Source: JAVBQB01 sp031549265 (GTDB lineage Bacteria; Bacillota; Clostridia; Oscillospirales; JAVBQB01). Taken from it: DNA of 64,000 bases. The stretch covers positions 1-64,000 of the forward strand of contig JAVBQB010000001.1 in the NCBI GenBank assembly GCA_031549265.1, in the 5' to 3' direction. Below the pieces are notes generated by a model. That model worked only from the letters and a program-made list of their open reading frames with translations. It was not told where the DNA came from and did no database searches. Of this stretch, positions 8,602 to 16,965 are shown one piece after another (positions within the stretch are counted from its first letter, which is position 1; the number at the start of each line of letters is the position of its first letter). A program made the translations under genes and the position numbers.

Positions 8602-9282
8602 TTGGCAATCAGCTTTATAAGAACGATTATTCTATATTTTGTTGTTGTGATCGGGCTCAGGCTCATGGGCAAACGCCAGATTGGCGAGCTGGAGCCGTCT
8701 GAGCTTGTGGTCGCGATTCTGATATCCGAGCTTGCGGCAATACCAATGCAGGATCCGGGAACGCCGCTCGTGAGCGGAGTCCTCCCTATCGTTACGCTGC
8801 TTTGCCTGGAACTGCTTTTCTCCGCAATTCAGATCAAGAGCTTGCGGTTCAGGCAAATGCTGTGCGGGAAACCAAGCCTTGTCATGTCGGAAGGCAGAAT
8901 CCTGCAGAAAGAACTGAGAAGAAACAGACTGACAACTGATGAACTGATTGAGGAACTCCGGCAAAAAGGCGTTACAGACCTTGCGACCATAAAGTATGCG
9001 ATCGTGGAAACCAACGGGCAGCTGTCCGTTATACAGTACGCAAAATACAAGTCGCCGAATGCTGAGGATATGTCGATTCAGGTCGAGGAGCCAGGTCTGC
9101 CGGTGATAATAATTAATGACGGGAATATACTGGCCCACAACATGTCAATTCGCGGACTTGATATGAAGTGGGTGGACAAGGAAATCAAGGCAGCAGGACT
9201 GAGCAACCCTAAGCAGGTTTTCCTTCTGCTTGTTGACGAACTGAACAAGGCATATATTATGCCCAAGGAGTCGTCGCGATGA
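8602..9282 (+). CDS. DUF421 (YetF-type) membrane protein
   Basis: A 226-residue protein. About 70 N-terminal residues form three membrane segments, including the family hallmark GLRLMGKRQIGELEP. A soluble YetF-like domain follows (PSLVMSEGRILQKELRRNRLTTDEL). The start is TTG 8602, supported by CGGAGGG seven bases upstream. Its stop overlaps the start of the DUF4363 gene by four bases (ATGA), a pairing common in spore-forming Firmicutes. Function is not established. Confidence 0.85.
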   Translation: MAISFIRTIILYFVVVIGLRLMGKRQIGELEPSELVVAILISELAAIPMQDPGTPLVSGVLPIVTLLCLELLFSAIQIKSLRFRQMLCGKPSLVMSEGRILQKELRRNRLTTDELIEELRQKGVTDLATIKYAIVETNGQLSVIQYAKYKSPNAEDMSIQVEEPGLPVIIINDGNILAHNMSIRGLDMKWVDKEIKAAGLSNPKQVFLLLVDELNKAYIMPKESSR

Positions 9283-9659
9283 AGTACATTCTGATCTCTT
9301 TGGTTGCACTGAGTCTTCTGTCCATTTGGGTGTTTCTGGGATTCGATTTTATCGAATTTGAGCTGAGTGAGATTTCAATGCTGATGGATGAATGCGAAAA
9401 CTGCATTGACAGCGAAAACTGGGAAGAAGGGCACGGCTACGCAATGGAAGCCAACGACAGATGGGAGTCCATTTCTCCGACGCTGTCAGTTGTATGCAGA
9501 CTAGCTGAGATCGAAGAGATTTCTCTTTGCTTTAGCCGGGTATCCGAATGTATGTTTGCCAGAAATACCGAGAACTTTAAGTTGACAAACGCGGAATTGT
9601 TGGAACGTCTCGAGCAGTTTACCGAGCGGGAGAGATTAGTTGTTGAAAACATTTTCTAA
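9279..9659 (+). CDS. DUF4363 family protein
   Basis: A 126-residue protein with one N-terminal membrane segment (about residues 3-23) followed by a mainly helical, acidic extracytoplasmic domain. Size, topology and position directly behind a DUF421 gene fit DUF4363. The ATGA overlap with the upstream gene implies translational coupling and perhaps a complex. The function is unknown. It converges on nrdR with only 15 bases between stops. Confidence 0.75.
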   Translation: MKYILISLVALSLLSIWVFLGFDFIEFELSEISMLMDECENCIDSENWEEGHGYAMEANDRWESISPTLSVVCRLAEIEEISLCFSRVSECMFARNTENFKLTNAELLERLEQFTERERLVVENIF

Positions 9660-9674
9660 AGAAAACGGAGAAAG

Positions 9675-10130
9675 TCACTTTTCGCTCTGGAGCTTTTTCA
9701 GAGCGTCAGAAAAACCGCTGATATCTTCGAAATGATGGTAAACTGACGCAAATCGAACATATGCGACCTCATCCAGCGCTTTAAGCTTTTGCAATACTAG
9801 GTTGCCTATTTGTTCGGTGGTGACTTCCCTATCCAGCGAATTCTGAATCTCCTGCTCTATGTCACTGACAAGCTGTTCCAGCTGAGGCATATTGGTCGGT
9901 CGCTTGACACAGGCGCGCAGAATCCCCCGAATAAGTTTTCCCCTGTCAAATGTCTCTCGCACTCCATCGCGCTTTATGACGACAAAAGGAATGCTTTCGA
10001 TGTTTTCGTACGTTGTAAAGCGCTTGCCGCACGCAAGGCATTCGCGCCTGCGGCGTATGCTTTCTCCCTCATCGGTGGGCCGGGTATCGTTTACTTTGCT
10101 TTCGGGATGCGAACAATATGGGCATTTCAT
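9675..10130 (-). CDS. nrdR: Transcriptional repressor NrdR
   Basis: A repressor of ribonucleotide reductase genes that senses ATP/dATP. The 151-residue protein opens with a four-cysteine zinc ribbon (MKCPYCSHPESKV ... CLACGKRFTT), followed by an ATP-cone from about residue 49 (VVIKRDGVRETFDRGKL). Length is standard. SD GGAGGT lies before ATG 10130. It is downstream of a DUF6514 gene by 41 bases and probably cotranscribed with it. No obvious NrdR box was seen in this stretch. Confidence 0.95.
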   Translation of the reverse strand: MKCPYCSHPESKVNDTRPTDEGESIRRRRECLACGKRFTTYENIESIPFVVIKRDGVRETFDRGKLIRGILRACVKRPTNMPQLEQLVSDIEQEIQNSLDREVTTEQIGNLVLQKLKALDEVAYVRFASVYHHFEDISGFSDALKKLQSEK

Positions 10131-10171
10131 AAATGACCTCCAGAAATTGGCCGGTCAGAACCAGTCCTATT

Positions 10172-10447
10172 TTATTCCAACAAATAATCTTCCACGATGT
10201 CCAGAGCAGTTGACGGTAAAACAGAGTTATTTAATAGTCTTTCAGCAAGCGTATGTATTGAATTACTAGATGTAGTTATTCCAGGGATATCGGCTTTAGA
10301 CGATTCATTAGAATCTTCGCTGATGACCCTAATACCATAGTTTTCACAAAAGAAGCGACCGCAATTATCCACAAGATCTTCAATTAGGATATGGTATTCG
10401 ATTATGCAGTTTTCGATTTTTGTGCTGCCAAAGCTGTCGATACGCAT
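10172..10447 (-). CDS. DUF6514 family protein
   Basis: A 91-residue protein. The central YGIRVISED segment and the C-terminal HTLAERLLNNSVLP...VVEDYL-like pattern match my memory of the clostridial DUF6514 family. It has SD AAAGGGG before ATG 10447, and a TATAAT on the minus strand (plus-strand ATTATA 10488-10493) could be its -10 box. Function is unknown. It lies upstream of nrdR on the same strand. Confidence 0.6.
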   Translation of the reverse strand: MRIDSFGSTKIENCIIEYHILIEDLVDNCGRFFCENYGIRVISEDSNESSKADIPGITTSSNSIHTLAERLLNNSVLPSTALDIVEDYLLE

Positions 10448-10703
10448 TTAATAGTCCCCTTTACTATATGCTAGTGCGCTTTTTAACATTATATACCAAA
10501 CTACAAAAAAATCCAGCACAAAATTGGTATAAAATGCGACAAGAAAGTCATAATAATACTAACGGTATTAGTTTGGCAGCGTGTATGATTCGAATTAAGT
10601 CGAACATCGTCGATTATGGTAGTAAATGGTCGGAAATTTGTTGTCGAAAACTATTTGTATCAATATGTTGTACCGGCGCATATAGCCTGCCATATATTTT
10701 GTA

Positions 10704-10732
10704 TTGATAGGCACTCGGAGAATATGTATAAT
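10704..10732 (+). promoter_or_regulatory. Strong vegetative promoter of the small membrane protein gene
   Basis: TTGATA (10704-10709), a 17-base spacer, and a perfect TATAAT (10727-10732) predict transcription from about 10739. The next SD-like site is GGGGTG at 10755-10760. The rest of 10448-10700 is AT-rich and shows no convincing gene. Confidence 0.75.
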
Positions 10733-10765
10733 CAGGGAGTCAGGTGCTGAAAATGGGGTGATATT

Positions 10766-11020
10766 ATTAGGCAGATAGTCACACATCTGAGAGCTATGAA
10801 TCCGGTGGCGCGCTCGGTACTGAGGGGCGGGATTCTCGTTGCTAACGCGATGCTGCTATCATCGCTGGCATTTCTCATTTGTTCCTTAAACAGCGCGGAT
10901 ATAACCTACATAAACGAGTTCAGAAACTACGCGGCTACTATGAGAGATCTGACCTTCGCCGTTGCTTTTGAGACTGTGTTCGGCAGTGCTATTATCGAAG
11001 AAATTTCACATTCACGTTAG
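10766..11020 (+). CDS. Small membrane protein, possible AUU start
   Basis: An 84-residue frame ending at 11020 with one clear hydrophobic segment (GGILVANAMLLSSLAFLICSL) and a charged N-terminus. The promoter at 10704-10732 and the SD GGGGTG at 10755-10760 point to initiation at ATT 10766, five bases after the SD. The first in-frame ATG is 10796, with only a weak GAGAG before it; initiation there would give 74 residues. I do not recognise the family. A bidirectional terminator follows. Confidence 0.5.
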   Translation: MRQIVTHLRAMNPVARSVLRGGILVANAMLLSSLAFLICSLNSADITYINEFRNYAATMRDLTFAVAFETVFGSAIIEEISHSR

Positions 11021-11030
11021 TACATAAAAT

Positions 11031-11084
11031 AAGACCGGGGAAACGGCTGCAGCTTGCTGACTGCGGCTGAATCCCCGGTCTTTT
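11031..11084. terminator. Bidirectional terminator
   Basis: AAGACCGGGG (11031-11040) pairs with CCCCGGTCTT (11073-11082) around a GC-rich inner region. T-rich tracts lie on both sides, so it serves the small membrane gene on the plus strand and secF on the minus strand. Confidence 0.8.
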
Positions 11085-11086
11085 CA

Positions 11087-12007
11087 TTACGCTTTTTTCA
11101 GGTTGCGCTTGCCCCTGAACCTTGTCCATATTGGACCGGACAGGAAGATAGAAGAATACGCGCCGGAGACGATACCGACAAGCAGCGGAATAGTGAAATT
11201 CTGGATGGACGGGACACCGAAAATAATGAGCATTACCAGCACGAATATAACCGTAAGAGTGGTGTTGATATTTCGGGTCATGGTCTGCCAGATACTGCGG
11301 TCGACAATTTCGCCAAACGTACCTTTATTCGCTATTTTGAGGTTTTCTCGAACTCGATCGAACAGAATAACGGTCGAGTTAACCGAATAACCGAGAATTG
11401 TCAGCGCTGCAGCAATAAAGTTCATGTTCATCGGGATCTGGAAAATGACGTAAACGCTAAGCATAACCAGCAGGTCGTGTATCAAAGCGATAATAGCCGC
11501 ACAGCCCGATTGGAACTGAAAGCGGATCGCGATATAGATCAGGATGAGTGCGGACGCGAGAAGCGCCGAGGTGACCGCCGCTCTTTGGAGATCTTGACCC
11601 ACCGAGGGAGATACGTCGTCAACGTTCAGCCGGTCTTTATCATTAAGCTTGTAGAGCTCTTTGACTTTGTCGAAGATCGCATCGCGCTTATCGGTATCAA
11701 TCTTCTGTGTCTTGATAACGATTTGGGTGCCCTCGGCTCCCTGCTTCTGGAGCATTGTACCGTTGTCACCGGTGATATCAACGACTATTTTTCGTATTTC
11801 GTTCTGCTTGTCGGGGGTCATCTCAGTATGAGTCTCAAAGGTCATTGTGGTGCCGCCGACAAAGTCGATGTCAAGGTTAAAGAGCACGGTGCCAAACGGG
11901 AGAAGAATGAGTCCGATAAGTCCCGCGGCGCAGAGAAGAACAGAAACTCCGAGAAAAATTGGAAATCGCTTATTTACAGAAACCTTCTGGCCAATCTTTT
12001 CAAACAT
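11087..12007 (-). CDS. secF: Protein translocase subunit SecF
   Basis: With SecD, uses proton flow to help pull preproteins through SecYEG. The 306-residue protein has the first membrane segment near residues 18-38, an extracytoplasmic domain opening with DFVGGTTM, and five C-terminal membrane segments including LTILGYSVNSTVILFDRVREN, a SecF signature. It starts 15 bases after secD on the same strand, with GGGAGG as SD. A long open frame on the opposite strand (11054-12082) is a shadow of this gene. Confidence 0.95.
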   Translation of the reverse strand: MFEKIGQKVSVNKRFPIFLGVSVLLCAAGLIGLILLPFGTVLFNLDIDFVGGTTMTFETHTEMTPDKQNEIRKIVVDITGDNGTMLQKQGAEGTQIVIKTQKIDTDKRDAIFDKVKELYKLNDKDRLNVDDVSPSVGQDLQRAAVTSALLASALILIYIAIRFQFQSGCAAIIALIHDLLVMLSVYVIFQIPMNMNFIAAALTILGYSVNSTVILFDRVRENLKIANKGTFGEIVDRSIWQTMTRNINTTLTVIFVLVMLIIFGVPSIQNFTIPLLVGIVSGAYSSIFLSGPIWTRFRGKRNLKKA

Positions 12008-12022
12008 GTCCTGCTCCCTCCC

Positions 12023-13315
12023 TTATATTCCGTATGCCCAAAGGCTTTTTACATTCATATCTACAAGCCCCTGCAACAATAGCCTTGATACTACCAATAC
12101 TGTGAACATGGAGAGCAGAACACCGATAAAGAGGACAATCGCGAAACCTACGATCGGACCCGCGCCCTGCCACCAGAGCACACCTGCGGCCAGCAGCGTC
12201 GTCACGTGGGTATCGATAACGGCGGCCAGCGCCCTGTTGAATCCTGCGTCGATGGATGAGCGGAGCGTCTTCCCTGCTCGAAGTTCTTCTTTGATGCGTT
12301 CATAAATGATGATGTTGGAGTCGACCGCCATACCGATTGACAGGATGATACCAGCGATACCTGGCAGCGAGAGGTTGATCTGCGCACCCGCGAGCACGAT
12401 GCAGACAAGAGCGGTATAGAAAGCCAGCGCTATGGATGCAACCAGACCCGGCAGTCTGTAAACAACTATCATAAAGACGATTACGATACAAAGTCCGGCA
12501 AAGCCCGCAAACAGACTGGTTTCAAGTGATTTTTCGCCAAGGGAGGGGCCTATCGCACGGAGCTCGACCTGCTTGAGATCAAAGGGCAGCTGGCCGATAT
12601 TGATTAGCTGAGAGAGTTCGACTGCTTGTTTTCGCTGTGATTCGTTAGATGCTGTTCCGCCGAACTCAATGACCGCGGATTCGGAGTTGATCTCTTCTCT
12701 GACGGTCGGCGAACTCTGGATTTTGCCGTCCATTACGATGGATATATAGTTTTTGCCTTCTGCCGCACGGGCGGCGGCGTTACGGGTGGCTTCCGCAAAT
12801 TTCGCGATTGCATCTGGCTTGAACTTCATCTCAACAACCCATTGCTTGCTGAGTTGGTTTTGCGTCGGTACTTCAACCGGTTTAGAGCTCTCAAGGTCGG
12901 AGCCGCTGAGCAGGACATTTCCGTCAGCGTCCTGGAATTCGAGTTTTGCAGTGGGCCCGAGGAGTTTGACTGCCTCTTCAGGATCGTCGATCGACGGAAT
13001 TTCAACTCGGAGGCGCTTGTCGCCGACTCTGGATAGCTCCGCCTCGGTGAAACCGAAGTTGGTTAGACGGGTTCGAAGCATGGTCATAGCTACCTGCATA
13101 TTTGCGTCGAGATTGTCAATGTTGGTACCTGCCGGGATGTCAGCCTCAAAAGTAATTACCGATCCGCCGACGAGATCGAGACTAAGCTTTATACCTTCGG
13201 AAACACTCGGAATTTGAGTAAATCCTAGATTAAGGCCCACCAAGGCCGTTGCCGTCATTATAGCAATGACCAAGAGAACGGCAAGGAATGTTATTACGCC
13301 CTTTTTTGCACCCAT
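12023..13315 (-). CDS. secD: Protein translocase subunit SecD
   Basis: The larger partner of SecF in the Sec accessory complex. The 430-residue protein has an N-terminal membrane segment (about residues 8-28), DLVGGSVITF at the start of the extracytoplasmic domain, GPSLG before the second membrane block, and VDSNIIIYERIKEELRAGKT in it. ATG 13315 is chosen over ATG 13333 because GGGAGG overlaps the earlier codon. A perfect-spacing promoter lies at 13366-13394. Confidence 0.95.
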   Translation of the reverse strand: MGAKKGVITFLAVLLVIAIMTATALVGLNLGFTQIPSVSEGIKLSLDLVGGSVITFEADIPAGTNIDNLDANMQVAMTMLRTRLTNFGFTEAELSRVGDKRLRVEIPSIDDPEEAVKLLGPTAKLEFQDADGNVLLSGSDLESSKPVEVPTQNQLSKQWVVEMKFKPDAIAKFAEATRNAAARAAEGKNYISIVMDGKIQSSPTVREEINSESAVIEFGGTASNESQRKQAVELSQLINIGQLPFDLKQVELRAIGPSLGEKSLETSLFAGFAGLCIVIVFMIVVYRLPGLVASIALAFYTALVCIVLAGAQINLSLPGIAGIILSIGMAVDSNIIIYERIKEELRAGKTLRSSIDAGFNRALAAVIDTHVTTLLAAGVLWWQGAGPIVGFAIVLFIGVLLSMFTVLVVSRLLLQGLVDMNVKSLWAYGI

Positions 13316-13365
13316 TTGAATGCAGCCTCCCATTTCCTTTTCTGTTTTTTCCAGACACTCTGATA

Positions 13366-13394
13366 ATTATATATTTTTGACGTAAATAAGTCAA
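13366..13394 (-). promoter_or_regulatory. secDF promoter
   Basis: Read on the minus strand, TTGACT (13394-13389), a 17-base spacer and TATAAT (13371-13366). It lies between the purB terminator and secD and makes secDF a separate two-gene operon. Confidence 0.78.
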
Positions 13395-13445
13395 TTATTA
13401 CTTTTTTGTTAACGCACAATTTTGATGCAAATTGTAAAAAAAATC

Positions 13446-13499
13446 AAAAAAATCACTGTTTCATGGGCCAAATTTAGACCAATTAGAAACAGTGATTTT
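13446..13499 (-). terminator. Terminator of the aminotransferase-purB operon
   Basis: Fourteen bases ending in CACTGTTTC (to 13462) pair with GAAACAGTGATTTT (13486-13499). On the minus strand a long T-rich tail follows. It lies 21 bases after the purB stop. Confidence 0.85.
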
Positions 13500-13520
13500 A
13501 ATTTTGAACTTGCCGCAGTT

Positions 13521-14948
13521 TCAAACCTTCAGTTCGCAAACGTCCCCGCTCGGCGCTACACGATCTAAAACCGCGCGCACATCAGTTTGGATGAAGTGTT
13601 CGACCTGCTCGGCGCAGCACCCGATATACCGTTCCGGATCCAGGCCCGCAAGAATTTCCTCCTCGGTCAGACCAAACGCGTCATCGCCGGAGATTCGTGA
13701 AATAAGGTCACAGGGGAGCCCCTGCTGTTTAATGAGCTTTCCGGATTCTATCGCGTGCTCGCGGATTCGTTCATGCAGCGCCTGGCGGTCCCCTCCCCTT
13801 TTGACGGCATCCATCAGAATGTTCTCGGTCGCCATAAAGGGAAGTTCTTCTCTCAGATGCTTTTCAACTGTCTTGTGGTTTACGACGATTCCCTTGGCAA
13901 TATTGGCGTAGATCCGGAGTATGGCGTCAACTGCCAGCGCCGCTTCCGGCAGGGCAATCCGCCTGTTGGCCGAGTCGTCAAGCGTCCGTTCCAGCCACTG
14001 GGTCGAGGCGGTCATCGCTGCGTTCTGCGCGTCGGCGATCACATACCGCGCGAGCGAACAAATTCGCTCACTGCGCATTGGATTGCGTTTATATGGCATG
14101 GCCGACGAGCCCACCTGCGCGATTTCGGCGGGTTCCTCCAGCTCTTTCAGATGAGCCAGCAGCCGCATATCATGCGCGAACTTTGACGCGCTCTGAGCGA
14201 TTCCAGACAGAACGGAAATGAAATAGTAATCCATCTTGCGGGAGTATGTCTGGCCGGAGACAGGCACGCTGCGGTCAAAACCGATCTCAGAGCAGATCTC
14301 CGCGTCCAGTGAGCGGACTTTGTCATAATCGCCCGAAAAAAGCTCCAGAAAACTCGCCTGAGTGCCGGTTGTGCCTTTGCAGCCCAGCGGAACCAGTGTT
14401 TGCAGACGGTGCTCGATCTCGTAAAAATCCATAATAAGATCGTTTATCCACAGACACGCCCGCTTGCCGACAGTAACGGGTTGCGCAGGCTGAAAGTGCG
14501 TGAAACCGAGCGTAGGCAGCGATTTGTGGGCCAAAGCAAAGTCGGATAGTGCCGAAATAACGTCGGCGACACCCTGCCGAATGTGCAGAAGCGCGTCACG
14601 CATGATGATTACATCGGTATTGTCGCAGACGTAGCAGCTTGTGGCGCCGAGGTGAATTATCGGTTGTGCCGACGGGCATTGCAGTCCGTATGCGCGGATA
14701 TGAGCCATGACATCGTGGCGCAGATCACGTTCAAATTTTTCAGCGTCGTTGTAATTGATGTCATCCTTCATCCGCTCAAGCTCGGCGATTTGGGCTTCGG
14801 TTATATCCAGACCAAGTTTGCGCTCGGCTTTAGCGAGGGCGATCCAGAGCCTTCGCCATGTCCGGAACTTCATGTCCGGAGAGAAAAGGTAGAGCATTTT
14901 TTCGCTCGCGTAACGTGACGCCAGCGGAGACTCGTATGAACCGTGCAT
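13521..14948 (-). CDS. purB: Adenylosuccinate lyase
   Basis: Cleaves fumarate from SAICAR and from adenylosuccinate in purine synthesis. The 475-residue protein carries the family signature GSSAMPYKRNP with the catalytic Ser loop, plus HLGATSCYVCDN and TLGFTHFQPAQPVTVGKR in the active site. Length is typical for the 475-residue bacterial branch. Its ATG overlaps the upstream aminotransferase stop by one base (TAATG), so the two are translationally coupled. Confidence 0.95.
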   Translation of the reverse strand: MHGSYESPLASRYASEKMLYLFSPDMKFRTWRRLWIALAKAERKLGLDITEAQIAELERMKDDINYNDAEKFERDLRHDVMAHIRAYGLQCPSAQPIIHLGATSCYVCDNTDVIIMRDALLHIRQGVADVISALSDFALAHKSLPTLGFTHFQPAQPVTVGKRACLWINDLIMDFYEIEHRLQTLVPLGCKGTTGTQASFLELFSGDYDKVRSLDAEICSEIGFDRSVPVSGQTYSRKMDYYFISVLSGIAQSASKFAHDMRLLAHLKELEEPAEIAQVGSSAMPYKRNPMRSERICSLARYVIADAQNAAMTASTQWLERTLDDSANRRIALPEAALAVDAILRIYANIAKGIVVNHKTVEKHLREELPFMATENILMDAVKRGGDRQALHERIREHAIESGKLIKQQGLPCDLISRISGDDAFGLTEEEILAGLDPERYIGCCAEQVEHFIQTDVRAVLDRVAPSGDVCELKV

Positions 14949-16150
14949 TATTTCTGTCCTTCAGTCAGGAAGCGCTCCAGCCTGTCCAGACCCTCGCGGA
15001 TGTTCTCCATCGAGGTGGCATATGACCAGCGCAAATAGTTCGGCGCGCCGAAACCGGAGCACGGAACCAGCGCCACGAGTCCTTTTTCAAGGAACAGCTT
15101 GGCGAAGTCGTCAGAATTATTGATTGCCTGGCCGTAAAGCGTTTTTCCGACCAGTTGTTCCATGTTCATCATGATGTAGAACGCGCCCTCCGGCCGCACG
15201 CAGCTGACACCGCTGATGGTGGAGGCGCGCTGCATAAAGAAGTCGCGCCTTTGCTCGAACGCGACGCGCATGGACTCGATCGACTCCTGCGGAGCCTTCA
15301 GAGCCTCGAGCGCGGCCATTTGCGAAACAGACGAGGGCGCAGAGGTGGAATGGCTCTGTATGTTAGCCATTACCTTTGCGATCTCGTCGGGTGCGCAGGC
15401 GTATCCAATGCGCCAGCCGGTCATAGCGTAAGACTTGGAAACGCCGTTTATGAGAATAGTGTGAGACCAAGCTTCCTCGCCGAGAGCGGCGACGCTGCAA
15501 AACTTAGCGCCGTCGTAAACGAGCCTGTAATATACCTCGTCGGATATAATGTATATGCCGTGCTTTATACAGACGCCGACGATAGCTTCAAGCTCCTGAC
15601 GGCTGTACATCATGCCGGTAGGGTTGGAAGGCGAGTTTAGAATAATGGCCTTGGTGTTGGGAGTAATTGCAGCCTCGAGTTGCGCCGCCGTCATTTTGAA
15701 CTTGGTGGACTCGTCGCAGAATATCTCGACGGGAACACCGGCGCAAAGCTTCACCTGCTCATAATAACTCACCCAATAGGGCGCGGGCAGAATGACCTCG
15801 TCACCGGGGTCGACCAGCGCCAGAAGGGCGATATAGATGTTGTGCTTGGCGCCGCTGGAAACCACGATTTGAGAGGGCTTATACGAAACGCCGCAGTCCG
15901 CCGCCAATCTGTCGCATACCGCTTTTCGCAGCGCTTCCGTGCCTGCCGCGGGTGTGTAACGGGTAAAATTGTCACGAATTGACTTGATACCGGCTTCTTT
16001 AATATGCTCGGGTGTATCAAAATCAGGCTCTCCGGCACCGAATCCGATAACATCGACGCCATCTGCACGCATCTTTTTATACATAGCGTCGATAGCGAGT
16101 GTCGTAGAGGCCTGAACCGCGCTGCCGATTTTAGCGAGTGGCTTTCTCAT
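14948..16150 (-). CDS. Pyridoxal-phosphate aspartate aminotransferase
   Basis: Probable interconversion of aspartate and oxaloacetate with glutamate/2-oxoglutarate. It is a class-I/II fold-type-I aminotransferase of 400 residues. Seen are GFGAGEPDFDTPEHI, NSPSNPTGMMYS, ISDEVYYRLVYDG and the PLP lysine in GVSKSYAMTGWRIGY. It is the clostridial/archaeal AspB type, where close relatives have other substrates, so specificity is inferred. ATG 16150 has GGAAGGTG upstream; an earlier in-frame start (16165) lacks one. Aspartate is a PurA and PurC substrate, which fits its pairing with purB. Confidence 0.85.
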   Translation of the reverse strand: MRKPLAKIGSAVQASTTLAIDAMYKKMRADGVDVIGFGAGEPDFDTPEHIKEAGIKSIRDNFTRYTPAAGTEALRKAVCDRLAADCGVSYKPSQIVVSSGAKHNIYIALLALVDPGDEVILPAPYWVSYYEQVKLCAGVPVEIFCDESTKFKMTAAQLEAAITPNTKAIILNSPSNPTGMMYSRQELEAIVGVCIKHGIYIISDEVYYRLVYDGAKFCSVAALGEEAWSHTILINGVSKSYAMTGWRIGYACAPDEIAKVMANIQSHSTSAPSSVSQMAALEALKAPQESIESMRVAFEQRRDFFMQRASTISGVSCVRPEGAFYIMMNMEQLVGKTLYGQAINNSDDFAKLFLEKGLVALVPCSGFGAPNYLRWSYATSMENIREGLDRLERFLTEGQK

Positions 16151-16236
16151 TGTTTCACCTTCCAAGAATATTTCAATAAATCACTTATGCTATTATAGTA
16201 GTCTTAATGAATTTTTGCAATATAGAAATTGCAAAA

Positions 16237-16277
16237 ATATGGACGCAGGCAAAATAACTTTTTTCCCGCGTCCATAT
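16237..16277 (-). terminator. Terminator after the ECF S-component gene
   Basis: ATGGACGC (16239-16246) pairs with GCGTCCAT (16268-16275); on the minus strand ATTTTTGC follows. A second inverted repeat, ATTTTTGCAA/TTGCAAAAAT, overlaps the tail at about 16210-16239. It separates the larC operon from the aminotransferase-purB operon. Confidence 0.75.
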
Positions 16278-16288
16278 TATGCCGTTCA

Positions 16289-16936
16289 TTAATAGATTGA
16301 ATTCCATTTCCTGGAGAGGATAAGCAGCGGCTTTGCGACGAGGACGGTCGCAAATGCGGCGACCGCTGCTTCAACCAGACCATTGACACCGATAAGACCG
16401 CCGATAATAAGAGGGATTTCCGAGATCTTTCTGCCGAGTGCGTACGCGTAATTCTCTGCGAAAAAGAAATATATGCCCGAAAGTACCAGGACGGTGTTCG
16501 CCATTGATCCTACGAGTCCGCAGACTACGAGCGAAAATATCTCATTAAATTTGATTTTGTTGAATAACTGGAAAAGCCACGCGGAAACCAGGCCGACAGC
16601 TATTCGCGGAACGAAACACACGACCAAGCTCCAAAAGTTGTGCGTTCCGTCGATGGTTGGCAAAAGGGGCGTAAAAATAGGAGAAATAATTGGGTTAGGC
16701 TGAATAAACGAAGCGGAAAGAAAGGAAGTCAAGCCGAAAATAAAGCCCAGAAGACCGCCGGCTTTCGCGCCGAGAAGAACAGCGCCGATTATAACGGGAA
16801 TGTGTACTATGGTCAGCTGCATAGCGGGGTTAATCGGAATAAAGCCAAGCATGGGCACAAGACCCAATACCAGTTCAATTGCAACAAAAATTGCGAGAAG
16901 TGCCATATATTTCGTATTAGAAAACCTTTTTTCCAT
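16289..16936 (-). CDS. ECF transporter S-component (vitamin type)
   Basis: The substrate-binding membrane subunit of an energy-coupling-factor transporter; it would need the shared EcfA/A'/T module encoded elsewhere. The 215-residue protein has about six membrane segments and the run TIVHIPVIIGAVLLGAKAGG typical of pantothenate/folate-like S-components. The substrate is not certain. ATG 16936 is preferred over an in-frame GTG (16951) because GGAGG overlaps the GTG and is eight bases from the ATG. It follows larC by 29 bases on the same strand. Confidence 0.75.
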   Translation of the reverse strand: MEKRFSNTKYMALLAIFVAIELVLGLVPMLGFIPINPAMQLTIVHIPVIIGAVLLGAKAGGLLGFIFGLTSFLSASFIQPNPIISPIFTPLLPTIDGTHNFWSLVVCFVPRIAVGLVSAWLFQLFNKIKFNEIFSLVVCGLVGSMANTVLVLSGIYFFFAENYAYALGRKISEIPLIIGGLIGVNGLVEAAVAAFATVLVAKPLLILSRKWNSIY

Positions 16937-16965
16937 CGGTATTTCCTCCACTAGACAAATTAGGT

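Noticed and set aside
10448..10760. Two short frames on opposite strands (10420-10707 and 10595-10786)
   Set aside because: AT-rich, no SD, one overlaps the DUF6514 start, and the better-supported unit is the promoter at 10704.
11054..12082. A 342-codon open frame on the plus strand
   Set aside because: It lies opposite secF, is compositionally unlike a protein and starts inside the terminator; secF is certain.
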